DNA of 64,000 nucleotides from contig NZ_CP051627.1 in NCBI RefSeq assembly GCF_023208015.1, positions 1,302,001-1,366,000 of the forward strand. Direction: 5' to 3'. This stretch comes from Thermobifida alba. GTDB lineage: Bacteria; Actinomycetota; Actinomycetes; Streptosporangiales; Streptosporangiaceae. How positions within the stretch are numbered: the stretch's first letter is position 1; each line of letters opens with the position of its first letter. Below, piece after piece: positions 43,280 to 52,025 of the stretch. Below the pieces are notes generated by a model. That model was given only the letters and a program-made list of their open reading frames with translations, searched no databases and was not told the DNA's origin. Made by a program: the position numbers and the translations under genes.

Positions 43280-43570
43280 CCCAACCGGGCAGGAACAGCA
43301 CGGCGTGGACCAGGCACAGGTTCACCGCACCGGCGGCCACCGCGAGCAGCGCCAGCCCCCGGCGCGGCCCCAGGTGACGACGACCAGCCTGCGGCAAGGC
43401 CAGCGGTCGACCAGAGTCCCCGACACCACACCGAACAGCGGTGCCGGCACCTGGGAAGCCACCGCTCCCCCGGCCACCGGATCGGTACTCACCGACGCGA
43501 CCAGGAGTGGCACTTCGGCCAGCACTACCCCGTCTCCCAGATTGGTGGACGACACCAGATCCCAGCGGAC
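43280..43570 (-). pseudogene. MFS transporter, N-terminal remnant
   Basis: Reading leftwards, 'WDLVSSTNLGDGVVLAEVPL' and 'LLVASVSTDPVAG' match helix 1-2 of MFS exporters, then 'LFGVVSGTLVDRWPCRRLVV' the G-x-L-x-D-R-x-x-R-R motif A loop. After a frameshift, 'ALLAVAAGAVNLCLVHAVLF' continues into helices 3-4. The rest of the twelve-helix protein is missing. It lies between the two copies of the small membrane-protein module. Confidence 0.7.
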
Positions 43571-44025
43571 GCGTTCCACGACGCGACCACCGAACGACAA
43601 CACGAGAACACTCCCCGACAAGGCATGACGAACACGCCGATCGGCGTGGGCAACGAGAACGGCGTCCCATCGCCGTCTCGGCCGCCTCACCGGGAGCACA
43701 CGAAAAAAGAAACACCCGCAACCGGCTGCGGCGCGAAGGCCCCGCCGCCGCGATCAACGACGCGGTGAACCCCCGAAGAGGCGCAACACCACCGTCATGC
43801 CCGCAACGGTGTTACGCATCGGTTCCCCCTCTTTCCGCCTCCACAGGCGGACACAACACCGGACACGGAAAACCCCGGAAGTGGTGTGAATACCGCAACA
43901 GGATCAAAAACCCGGTCCCCGCCATTTCCCAGATCCGTTCCAGGAAAAGGAAACTCCGGGCACCCGGCAGGCGTACGGGCCCAAAAGCAGGTGGTTCCCC
44001 CTGCCGTCACAGTCGCGCTCCCCGG

Positions 44026-44178
44026 TCACTCACCGCCCCCGCCACCCCCGCCGCCGTCGTCTCCTCCGACACCGGTGCCGGCGCCTCCTTCCCCGTAAGA
44101 GTCGTCCGAGTCACCGGAAGTCCGGACGAGCACCCAGATGACGAATCCGATGAGCAGCAGTACCAGTAGCCCTGCCAC
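44026..44178 (-). CDS. Small membrane protein B (50 residues), poly-Gly tail
   Basis: The GTG at 44178 has CGAGGTGGGG upstream and opens a 50-residue protein. It has one membrane helix ('LLVLLLIGFVIWVLVRTSGD'), then an acidic linker and a tail of eight glycines and a final Glu. The nucleotide context before the start is similar to that of small protein A. Its size and composition suggest a secreted or membrane-inserted peptide of unknown role, presumably overlooked by gene finders. Confidence 0.55.
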   Translation of the reverse strand: MAGLLVLLLIGFVIWVLVRTSGDSDDSYGEGGAGTGVGGDDGGGGGGGGE

Positions 44179-44980
44179 GGCCCCACCTCGTTTCGGCTGC
44201 CGTCCAGCAGCCCTCGCGCCGGATGTACCCGAGGCAGCGCAGCCGGAAAGACCGATGAGGAAGTCGTGAGGAAAACGTCACCGGACGTCAACAAAAACCA
44301 GCCTGCAAACACCACAGCCGGAATTCACGGCGGTGCCCGGAAAAAGAACCGCTGCTGAACGGAAAAGTCTCGGAACCGGTGCCCTCGACGCGGAAGACGA
44401 CATGAGCGGGACGCCGGCACGACGTCGACGTGCGCGGTGGCGCCAAGGACCCGGGGGGGCGCCGGGGCCATCTGTCCAGGAGGGCAACCGCATCGCTGCC
44501 ACGAGCGGAACGATCCCGCCGCGCAGCGGCTCGATGTCCCCCTGGACCCGTTGTCCCCGCCCGCCTCACGGGGCACCACAGCCCCGCCGGGGCGCGGTCG
44601 ACGCCCCCGTCCCGGACAAGACCGTCGAAGCGTGGGGCGGGACCTCTTCGTCGAGGTGGAACTCTGTGCCGTGCGTCGTCCACACGCCCGCACAACGCGC
44701 GGTCCCCGCTCCAGTTCCAGTACGTGCGGTCCTGCCCCTCACGGTCCTCGGGGGCGACGTTCCGCCTGGGCTCACCGACCCGCCGCACCTGCCCGCTCGG
44801 CCTGCCGTTGCTCTTCGGGGCGGCCCCGTACGTCATCGCAGCGTCCAACGCATCCGCGATGACCTGACAGAAATGCCACACGTTTCGGCCATGAAGGGCC
44901 CGCAACAACACCCCCAACGGCCCCGGGAGCCCCGGACAGCCCACCCACGAACCAGCCCGGCAACATCAACCCCGCCCCGT
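44179..44980. other. Gene-poor region upstream of small protein B
   Basis: About 800 bases. The part from about 44240 to 44420 resembles, in minus orientation, the sequence upstream of small protein A (a shared CGTCGAG.G.ACCGGTTCC core), which extends the duplicated module. No further gene could be supported. Confidence 0.45.
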
Positions 44981-45604
44981 TCACCAGCCCAGGTCGGCCC
45001 CGCTCAACCACTCGGCCAACGCGTCCGGGCCGATCACCCGCACCTGGCGGGCCACCCGCTGACGCCCCGACACGAACAGCGCCAACTCCGAAGGAGGACC
45101 CACCACGCGCAGCCCCGGCCCACCCCGCCCCGCCCGCACCCTGCCGAACCCGGGCGCCTCCACCGCCACAGACGCCCGAAACCGCAGCAGACCCACCTTG
45201 GCCAACGGCTTCACCGCACGCCACAGCTGCGCCTGCTGCGGCCGCGGCAGCTCCCGCGCCTGCCACTGCGGACGCGCCCGCCGCACATCCTCGTGGTGGA
45301 TGAACAACTCCGCGGTGTTGACCAGCCGGTCCACCCACCCGAACCCGCCCAGCGACCAGCGCGGCGGCTGCCGCAGCACCGCCACCAACTCCTCGAACGA
45401 CACCTCCTCGGCGCGGGCGCGCGCCCTGGCCCCACCGAACCGCGCCGTCCAGGGACGACGCTCCCGCACCACCAGGTGCACGGCCAGGTCCCGGGCCGTC
45501 CACCCCTCACACAGCGTCGGCGCCTGCGGCCCCACCTCGACCAGCAGGTCGCACAGCGCCGCCCGTTCGGCACGGGCCAGACTCACCGCGGCCTTCCGCT
45601 CCAC
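44981..45604 (-). CDS. TIGR03085-type metal-binding protein (DinB/maleylpyruvate isomerase-like fold)
   Basis: A 207-residue protein. The N-terminal helices match the mycothiol-dependent maleylpyruvate isomerase/DinB superfamily: 'LCDLLVEVGPQAPTLCEGWT' followed by 'ARDLAVHLVVRERRPW', where the His is a metal ligand. The second half has 'VNTAELFIHHEDVRRARPQW' (metal-binding His pair). The C-terminal domain contains 'VVGPPSELALFVSGRQRVAR'. Such proteins are four-helix metal-binding enzymes, often thiol transferases; the substrate is unknown. The GTG at 45604 has GGAGG four to five bases upstream. It is divergent from a membrane-anchored protein. Confidence 0.87.
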   Translation of the reverse strand: MERKAAVSLARAERAALCDLLVEVGPQAPTLCEGWTARDLAVHLVVRERRPWTARFGGARARARAEEVSFEELVAVLRQPPRWSLGGFGWVDRLVNTAELFIHHEDVRRARPQWQARELPRPQQAQLWRAVKPLAKVGLLRFRASVAVEAPGFGRVRAGRGGPGLRVVGPPSELALFVSGRQRVARQVRVIGPDALAEWLSGADLGW

Positions 45605-45718
45605 GTCCCCTCCCACACACAAGCCGGACCATCCCGGTTTCTTGCTAACGTTCTGCCGTCTGCGCCCGTGCCCCCGCGGCACCCGACCCAATCCCCTGTG
45701 ACCAACCGAAAGTCTTCC

Positions 45719-46375
45719 ATGCGACTGATCCCCTCCACCCCCGCCGGATGCCTCGCCGCGACCGCCGGAGTCGTCGTGGTCGGCGGACTGGTGTACTTCG
45801 GCTACCAGTACCTCACCGGTGACGACGAGTTCACCCTTCCCGTGACCGCACTGACCTCTCCCGCACCCACCCCCACCCCCGTCGACACCGACTTCGCCCT
45901 GCCCGAGAACTGCGCCGAGGCAGGTGCGGCCGAACTGGTCGGCGACCTCGCACCCCAGGGCGCCGCACTCGTGGAGGACACCGAGGACATCGACGACGCC
46001 GACGCCCGCCAACTGTCGTGCACCTGGGTCAACGGCACCGACCCCGACAGCGAGGCGCTCATGCTCGTCTTCGCCGTCAACGTCGACCCCAGCGACCGTG
46101 TCGCGGTGGTCCGCATCGACGAGACCGAACAGCAGACCCACGAGATGGGCTGGGAGGTCGACGTCGACGTCAACACCGACACCTACCAGACCACCCAGAC
46201 CGACCAGCTCGGCGGCGAACTGAAGTACCTGGTCACCGTCGACGGCTCCCTGCGCCAACTGTCACTGCGACTGCCCGGCGACGTGCACGTCTCCGTGGTC
46301 GCCTCCTCCTCCGACATCAGCCAGGAGGACATGGAACACCTCCTCCTCACCGCCGCCCAGCAACTGCAGCAGTAA
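45719..46375 (+). CDS. Membrane-anchored extracytoplasmic protein, unknown
   Basis: A 218-residue protein with an N-terminal hydrophobic segment ('CLAATAGVVVVGGLVYFGYQ') that could be an uncleaved anchor. It is followed by a Pro/Thr-rich linker ('SPAPTPTPVDTD') and an acidic soluble domain with a few Cys residues. The domain is similar in style to DUF3558-like actinobacterial surface proteins, but I cannot assign it. The ATG at 45719 has GAAAG upstream. A strong hairpin terminates it. Confidence 0.75.
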   Translation: MRLIPSTPAGCLAATAGVVVVGGLVYFGYQYLTGDDEFTLPVTALTSPAPTPTPVDTDFALPENCAEAGAAELVGDLAPQGAALVEDTEDIDDADARQLSCTWVNGTDPDSEALMLVFAVNVDPSDRVAVVRIDETEQQTHEMGWEVDVDVNTDTYQTTQTDQLGGELKYLVTVDGSLRQLSLRLPGDVHVSVVASSSDISQEDMEHLLLTAAQQLQQ

Positions 46376-46389
46376 CCCGCGGCACGACA

Positions 46390-46417
46390 ACGGGGCCACC
46401 CCTTGGGGTGGCCCCGT
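46390..46417. terminator. Bidirectional terminator hairpin
   Basis: ACGGGGCCACCCC pairs perfectly with its complement across a two-base TT centre (13-bp stem). It lies 14 bases after the anchored-protein stop and 15 bases before the OmpA-like stop on the opposite strand. Confidence 0.75.
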
Positions 46418-46432
46418 CCGTGTCGGACACGC

Positions 46433-47998
46433 CTACTCGACCGGAACCTCGGGGACCTCCCCGAACACCCCGGCACGCAGCGTCACCTGCTCCACCTCCG
46501 AGCCCGGCGCGGAGAACACCGCCACCAACTCGTAGGTACGGCCCGGCTGCAACCGGTGCACCTCCTCGGCGAACCCGCTGTAGACACCGTCACCGAAGTT
46601 CATCTGCGCCACGTAGCGCACCAGCCCGCTGTCGGGCTCCACCACCTGGAAACCACCCAGCGTGCCCTTGCTGAACCGCTCCGGCCCGCCCGCGACCGCA
46701 GCCCCGCCCAGCCCCGGGTCCAGCGGCTCGTCAGTAGTGTTGGTGAACGTCACCGTCCCCACCACGTAGGCGCCGTCACGCCGCAGCGGGTAGACGTCCA
46801 ACCGCACCCCCTCGCGTTCCACACTGGCCACCACATCCCCCGGGTCGTCGGTGAACGGCGCCGGCCAGGACACGTTCTGCCCCGCCACGCCCAGACCGTC
46901 GTCGGTCTCCTCCTCACCGCCGTCCGGCATCCGGATGGTGTAGGAGAACTCCACCCGCCGGTTGCGGGCCCGCGCCTGCTCGTCGTCGGGGCCGCCCTCA
47001 CGCGCGATCGGCTCGCGGCTGCCGCGCCCCTCCACCACGTAGGTGTAGCCGGTGCCCATCTCCTCCACCAGCAGGTTGCGCACCGTCTCGGCGCGCCGCA
47101 CCGACAGGTCGTCGTTGTAGGCTTCGGTGCCCTTGCCGTCGGTGTGGCCGATGACGATGATCTCGGGGTTGTCCGGGTCGACGTTGCGTTCCAGCGTCTC
47201 GGCGGCCCGCCGCACCACCGCCTCGGCCTCCGGAGTCAGGTCCGCCCGGTCGAACTCGAACATCACGTCGGAGTGCAGCGAGATCGTCTCGGTGTCGCCG
47301 TCACGGGTGACCGAGGCGATCTCGGAGTCCACGAAACTCTCCACCCAGCCCTCGGCGGCGACCGCGTCGCCGTCGGGACGCCGATTGGCGAACGTCAACG
47401 TCTCCCCGGACGCCGGCGGCTCGTCCACCGACAGGTGCTCACCCCCGTTGGGGGACTCCGGCTCGGGCCGCTCCTCCTCCACGTCCTGCACCGGGATGCC
47501 GGTCATCGCCCCCAGCCCGCTGCCCACGAACGTCACCTGCCGCACATGCTCGGGAAGCGGCGGGAAGTAGCGGCGGTACTCGTTGGTCACCCCCGGAAAC
47601 ACCGGGTACAGGCCGTTGCCGTTGGGACTCACCGACCCGTACTTCAGCCCCTGCCCGTCCACGTAGGGCCGGTACACCCGCCCGGTGATCGGGTCGACCA
47701 GGGTGTAGGTCATGCTCAGGTTGCGGTTGGCGCCCTCGAACTCGTCGGGATAGGTGATCTCGTAGTGCAGCACCGTGTACTCGTCGGTGCGCTCCAGACC
47801 GGTGATGGCGAACCGCATCGTCGTGTCCTGACCGGTGTCCTGGAAGATCGTCCCCTCCTTGACGTAGGGGAACTCCTCCCGTACCACCGGACGGTCCTCA
47901 CCGGACACCCACGACACCACGACGCTGCAGCCGCTCACCAGCACACAGCCTGCCACCAGCAACGCGATCAACGAGAAGACGCGTCTGTTCCGCGCCAT
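46433..47998 (-). CDS. Lipoprotein with OmpA-like peptidoglycan-binding domain
   Basis: A 521-residue protein. The N-terminus has positive residues, a hydrophobic stretch and a lipobox 'LVAGCVLVSGCSVV', predicting a lipid-anchored exported protein. Residues about 230-360 form an OmpA-C domain: 'SLHSDVMFEFDRADLTPEAE', 'PEIIVIGHTDGKGTEAYNDD' and 'LSVRRAETVRNLLVEEMG'. The motif GHTD..G....N..LS..RA binds diaminopimelate in peptidoglycan. Flanking N- and C-terminal domains (each beta-rich) are not recognised. The ATG at 47998 is chosen (GGAG eight bases upstream) over the one at 48007. It could tether the membrane to the wall. Confidence 0.88.
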   Translation of the reverse strand: MARNRRVFSLIALLVAGCVLVSGCSVVVSWVSGEDRPVVREEFPYVKEGTIFQDTGQDTTMRFAITGLERTDEYTVLHYEITYPDEFEGANRNLSMTYTLVDPITGRVYRPYVDGQGLKYGSVSPNGNGLYPVFPGVTNEYRRYFPPLPEHVRQVTFVGSGLGAMTGIPVQDVEEERPEPESPNGGEHLSVDEPPASGETLTFANRRPDGDAVAAEGWVESFVDSEIASVTRDGDTETISLHSDVMFEFDRADLTPEAEAVVRRAAETLERNVDPDNPEIIVIGHTDGKGTEAYNDDLSVRRAETVRNLLVEEMGTGYTYVVEGRGSREPIAREGGPDDEQARARNRRVEFSYTIRMPDGGEEETDDGLGVAGQNVSWPAPFTDDPGDVVASVEREGVRLDVYPLRRDGAYVVGTVTFTNTTDEPLDPGLGGAAVAGGPERFSKGTLGGFQVVEPDSGLVRYVAQMNFGDGVYSGFAEEVHRLQPGRTYELVAVFSAPGSEVEQVTLRAGVFGEVPEVPVE

Positions 47999-48436
47999 GC
48001 GGGACATCTCCGATCAATTGGGGGGAATCGTTCGGGCAACATCCTGCTGGAATCCCCGCACAAGTGCGAAACGCACACCACCGGCCCCGCAGCTCCTCCC
48101 CGGGCCGGTGCAGACCCCACCCCGTCCATGCCGCACCCCCGGCAACAGCACGGTGCGGCCGGGGCGTGGCACAACCGCTGGCCCGGCTCCGGGCCGTCAG
48201 CAGTGGGTCGGGGCGCCGAGCCACGCCCCGGACGGAACAGGTCGCCTCCCACCACCGGTCCGTGCCGTTCGGGAAGTCCGCTCCTTCTGCGTGCACGACT
48301 GTGCGCCCATGCCATGCCCCACCGGTTGCGTCCCTGCCGCCTGGAGCATTGGACGCGCGCGAGGATCCTGCCCGGGCATACGGGCGGGTACTACAGGCAT
48401 CGATCCCCACCATCCGTCCCCGCCACAGGGCAGGGG
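47999..48436. other. Intergenic region
   Basis: About 440 bases between the OmpA-like and pentapeptide genes, which face the same way. No gene or strong repeat was recognised; it should carry the promoter of the OmpA-like gene. Confidence 0.45.
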
Positions 48437-49891
48437 TTAGTCCGCAGAGGAGGGACGCCACTGCGGGGGCAGTTGCAGCACTCCTGGCTTGGCCTTTGCG
48501 GCGGCCTCCCGCAGCCCTTGAGGACACGTGCCAGACGCGGAAAGAAGGCCAGCAAAATCCACCCTTCCGTCGGTGAACTTCGCGTCGGTGAAGTTCACGG
48601 TGCCGCCGGTGAACTGCGCACCGACAAAGTTCACGGTGCCGCCGGTGAACTCCGCGCCGAAGAAGTTCACGGTGCTGCCGGTGAACTGCGCACCGACAAA
48701 GTTCACGGTGCTGCCGGTGAACTTCGCTCTGGTGAAGTCCACGGTGCCGCCGGAGAATTCCGCACCAGAGAAGTCCACGACACCTGTGGTGAAGTGGGCG
48801 CGGGTGAAGTCCACGGTGCCTGTGGTGAAGTGGGCGCGGGTGAAGTCGCCGCCGTCGAAGACGGTGCCGGTGAAGTCGAAGTCGCAGCCCTGCCAGGAGA
48901 CGGGGGCGTCCTCGCGCAGGCGGGTGGTGATGGTGCGGATGATGGTGTGGCGCACCTCCCGGAAGGCGGCGAACTCCAGGGAGCGTTTCTGGTGCTCGGC
49001 GCGCTGCTCGTCGGTGGCGTCCTCGGGCAGGGGGCCGGGTTCGGGGTCGTAGGGCATGCGCAGGTAGGCGCACAGCACGTCGATGCACATCTGCCGCAGC
49101 TGCTGGGTGGGGGCGTCGTCGGCGAGGTGGGCCAGGGCGTGCACCCCGGCCAGGCGCACCGCGGCGTGTTCACTGCCGAGTTTTTCGCTGGCGCCTTCGA
49201 AGCGTTCGGTGAACAGGCGGGTGTTCTCCCGCTCCTCCGCCTTTTCGGTAAGGCGCTGGCGCCGGTAGGAGATGACCAGGGCCGCCACCGCGCCCAGGCC
49301 GGCGACCACGGCGAAGGCACGGGTGGCGATCGCGTCCAGGTTCTGCGGGGAGAGCCGCTCGGGCACCTCCAGGCCGGGAGAGCCCAGCAGCAGCCAGACC
49401 ACCGCGACCATCCCGGCCACCACCGCGGCGGCCGCACCCCAGGCACCGAGGATCAGCCAGCCCAACCAGACCGGGCCCTTTTGCCGCCGCCAGGTCTTCC
49501 ACGCCCCCACGACCACCACGGCCAACACCGCGCCTGCCAGCAGTCGCCCGGCCGGGAGGGCATCAGGCAGCAGACGGGCGGTGAACGGCACCAGCGGCCA
49601 GGCCACCCAGGTGAGCGCTCCCGCCGCCCCCGCGATCACGGCCCCGGCGGCCCGGTCCCGGAGGGGGATGGCCTGCCAGCGTTCTTTGGCAGCGGTCCAC
49701 GCTCTTCGGGTCCGGTGGGACAGCCGCTGCGCGGCGGTCTTCACCGTTGTGGACGGAAGGGGACGATGAGCGGGGGACGGACGGCGCATGCCCGTCACGC
49801 TGGACCGGTCCGGCACGAATCGGGGCGGGGACGGCTCAGAGGATGAGGGCGGCTGCGGGCCGGAGGCGGGAAGTGGGGGAGTCTCAGCCAT
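48437..49891 (-). CDS. Membrane protein with C-terminal pentapeptide repeats
   Basis: A 484-residue protein. A Pro/Ser-rich N-terminus of about 60 residues is followed by four hydrophobic segments (about residues 80-210: 'AAGAVIAGAAGALTWVAWPL', 'LLAGAVLAVVVVGAW', 'AAAAVVAGMVAVVWLLLG', 'AFAVVAGLGAVAALVISY'). A cytoplasmic domain with 'GSEHAAVRLAGVHALAHLAD' follows. The C-terminus has about eleven ten-residue double pentapeptides of the form F-T-G-G-T-V-(D/N)-F-x-x-A-x, forming a right-handed beta helix. The 'RLAGVHALAHLADD' block plus pentapeptides is a known actinobacterial combination. Function is unknown; some relatives resist gyrase inhibitors, but a membrane form makes that doubtful. Start ATG 49891, or GTG 49900. 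Confidence 0.87.
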   Translation of the reverse strand: MAETPPLPASGPQPPSSSEPSPPRFVPDRSSVTGMRRPSPAHRPLPSTTVKTAAQRLSHRTRRAWTAAKERWQAIPLRDRAAGAVIAGAAGALTWVAWPLVPFTARLLPDALPAGRLLAGAVLAVVVVGAWKTWRRQKGPVWLGWLILGAWGAAAAVVAGMVAVVWLLLGSPGLEVPERLSPQNLDAIATRAFAVVAGLGAVAALVISYRRQRLTEKAEERENTRLFTERFEGASEKLGSEHAAVRLAGVHALAHLADDAPTQQLRQMCIDVLCAYLRMPYDPEPGPLPEDATDEQRAEHQKRSLEFAAFREVRHTIIRTITTRLREDAPVSWQGCDFDFTGTVFDGGDFTRAHFTTGTVDFTRAHFTTGVVDFSGAEFSGGTVDFTRAKFTGSTVNFVGAQFTGSTVNFFGAEFTGGTVNFVGAQFTGGTVNFTDAKFTDGRVDFAGLLSASGTCPQGLREAAAKAKPGVLQLPPQWRPSSAD

Positions 49892-50782
49892 GGCGACCAC
49901 GGTAGAGCGCCTGCGGCTCTCCGCGCTGTGGGAAGTCCGTCCGAATCCCCCGGATTACCGAAACCGGTCACTCGTCCCACGAGGAGGTCATGCCCAGTCT
50001 TTTGGCCTTCCTGTCGAAGAACCCCTCGTGCACACTCGGGAACGGAAGGAGTCATCCGTACAGGTGGGCGTGGTCGAACTTGTCGCCCTGCCCGGAGCAA
50101 CGGTCTGCCACACAGCCGCAGGGCGTACCCGCCCCTTTCTGGAAGCTCGGGGCCGGATCGTTCTTCAGCTTCCCCGCTTCTGCACGTGTCTTCCCGTCTC
50201 CTGCCCGGCCGCAGCCTCTTCGGTGATGATCGCGTCCACATCCGGTCCGCTCTCTTCCTCGTCCACGGGACAGCACCAACCAAAGCCTTGCCGTTGATGT
50301 TCAGGTCACGGGAGGCGGTGGCCGATTCCGGCCACGCCACCGCAAACAGCACTTCAATCAGGTCGGCATCGCTTTTGCGCACCCGCGGGGTCAGAACTGA
50401 AAACAACATCAGGAGATAGGCTGCGCCGAAGTCGGGGCGGCAGCCACCGCAAAGGAGCCACCCGCGCCGACGCCGATCAGCACACACCACTCCCCCGGTC
50501 CTCCACGGCAACCGCACCGTCCTGGAAAGCGCGCTGCTACGACACCATCGGCAGATGGTCCACGTCCCCGACGCACAATACGCCTTCGAGAGCATCGACC
50601 TGAAGAGGACCTGGACGGCCACCACATGGGCGGAGGTGCCCGCGATTGGGGTGCTTGGCGGGTGATCGGCTGATCGTTGAAACCATTCTCCGTCCCTCCC
50701 TTGACCCCCGAGACGAGAAGCACCGGTAACGGTTGGTCAACGCCGTTCAGCCGACCAGAATGCGACCTCTTCGGAGGTTTCG
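49892..50782. other. Gene-poor region with short protein-like fragments
   Basis: About 890 bases. Two stretches look coding but cannot be identified. On the plus strand 50440-50665 reads 'LESALLRHHRQMVHVPDAQY' then 'AFESIDLKRTW', ending in a stop. On the minus strand, around 50060-50370, fragments such as 'KSDADLIEVLFAVAWP' occur in different frames. Both may be remnants of genes lost next to the dead toxin-antitoxin module. Confidence 0.4.
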
Positions 50783-51007
50783 TTGAGCACCGACGACATC
50801 GACGTCCTCTGCGACACCGCGACCGCGCTCACCGCCCGCTACGTCGAGTCGGCCAGGGCCGCCAAGACCCCCGAGGAAGAAGAGCACTAGGGCACCAAGA
50901 TCCTTGACCTGCGCGACGAGCGCCACAGCGTCGATCACAACGACCGTGAGGCCATCCGCGAGCACACCCGCCGCTGGGCCAGCGAACTGGAAGAACTGGA
51001 ACGTTGA
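50783..51007 (+). pseudogene. Epsilon-like antitoxin gene with an in-frame amber codon
   Basis: A TTG at 50783 with GGAGG five bases upstream opens a small helical protein ('LSTDDIDVLCDTATALTARY'). After 35 codons a TAG interrupts it. The same frame then continues for 38 codons with clearly protein-like sequence ('KILDLRDERHSVDHNDREAI', 'REHTRRWASELEELER') to a TGA at 51005-51007. The stop overlaps the TTG of the zeta-like gene, which is the usual antitoxin-toxin coupling. The intact protein would have about 74 residues. Either the gene is dead or the amber is a point change or sequencing error. Confidence 0.6.
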
Positions 51008-51255
51008 CGGCGCCTGAGGAGTACGCCCTCAGCCGCGAACAACTCGACCGCCTCTTCGAACGGCCCGGAACAGCCCGAACCCGGTGTCCGTGACTTCGTC
51101 TTCGGACGCTACTCCGCCACCCGGACGATCCGGTGCCGGTGCTTCTTGGAGGACAACCCGGGGCCGGCAAGAGCGCGCTGCCGAGAGTGCCAAGGAACGC
51201 CACCCCGATCGTCTCGTCCCGATCATCGGCGGCGGCCTGGGGCGTTCCGCCCCTC
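51004..51255 (+). pseudogene. Zeta-toxin (kinase) N-terminal remnant
   Basis: Beginning at the overlapping TTG, 'EEYALSREQLDRLFE' is followed in the next frame by 'RDFVFGRYSAT', then in another frame 'DDPVPVLLGGQPGAGKSA' (the Walker A loop of zeta toxins, GGQPGAGK), and finally 'AESAKERHPDRLVPIIGGGL'. At least three frameshifts are needed and everything after about residue 85 is absent. Zeta toxins phosphorylate UDP-N-acetylglucosamine and poison wall synthesis. This copy cannot work. Confidence 0.75.
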
Positions 51256-51990
51256 TGGAGGCGAAGCGGTTGTGGATGGCCCCCTGAGAGGGGCTGTAGT
51301 GGGGGCGTAGCGCCAGTCCGTCCAGGCGCTGACCGGAGTCCAGGCGGTTTACCCAGGAAGCAACCGTGCTGCCGGGGATGTCGGCTTCGGTGATGAGGTC
51401 GGCCGCGACCACTTTGTCGGGGGCGTCGGCCCTGGCGGGCGCGGGTCGGCGCCCGCCAGGGCCGTTCCGGGCACCTGTCCGGACAACGTTCGTTTCCCAG
51501 CAGTCGGCGCCGACCAGTCGCAGTGAAAGGTGGGACGGCTCCGCGTCCGTGTTCACCCCCGACCGGCGGCGTCCTTGTCCGTCCCGGCGCACTCACCCAT
51601 TCCCTCCACCTACCCGCTGACCAGCCCATTGCCGCTTTCCGGCGTATTTGGTTCGCCCCCGCTCGGGTCCCGCACCGAGCCCGAAGGGGGTGCGCTTTCG
51701 CTGGTGGGGTGCGAGCGGAGTGCGGGATGGATCGGCAGCAGGAGCCCTCTGGTGGTTCCTGGGTGCGGTCCAACCGCAGTGATAACTGCAACACCAGCGA
51801 CCAGAAACAGGTCATATCAGGGCAAATTACACTAAACCACCAGGCCGTCTGGGTTCTCTGCATGCTTTCTGAACTGCGGGAACAACGACTTGTTGCCGCT
51901 TTCTCCCATATCCCGTCCACACCCCAACCAGAAGGGAAACGCGGCTGAGACACCTGGCAGAGTGTCGTCGTTCTGTCCGAAGAATCGGTT
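51256..51990. other. Intergenic region
   Basis: About 735 bases. On the minus strand around 51360-51430 a short helix-turn-helix-looking stretch occurs ('LITEADIPGSTVASWVNR') without a start, perhaps a remnant. The right end is less GC-rich and should hold the promoter of the secreted-protein gene. Confidence 0.4.
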
Positions 51991-52022
51991 GCAGTCCTAA
52001 AGGAGTGCAGCCCTAAAGGAGC
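51991..52022 (+). repeat. Tandem duplicated ribosome-binding site
   Basis: GCAGTCCTAAAGGAGT (51991-52006) is followed immediately by GCAGCCCTAAAGGAGC (52007-52022). Each 16-base unit contains AAAGGAG. The second is correctly spaced (4 bases) before the ATG at 52026; the first is 20 bases away. It could act as a standby site that raises translation. Confidence 0.8.
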
Positions 52023-52025
52023 GCA

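Noticed and set aside
43795-43860. 22-codon minus-strand ORF with GAGGGGG upstream (MRNTVAGMTVVLRLFGGSPRR)
   Set aside because: Could be the start of the gene whose MFS remnant follows, but too short and unsupported to list as a gene.
48560-48860. Direct-repeat array that might be CRISPR or a satellite
   Set aside because: 30-bp periodicity comes from pentapeptide codons in the membrane protein gene.
46403-49846. 1147-codon plus-strand frame
   Set aside because: Antisense to the OmpA-like and pentapeptide genes; composition of a GC shadow.
51029-51592. Minus-strand frame with an HTH-looking stretch
   Set aside because: No start, no SD and only about 18 residues of HTH-like pattern; noted in the gap description only.
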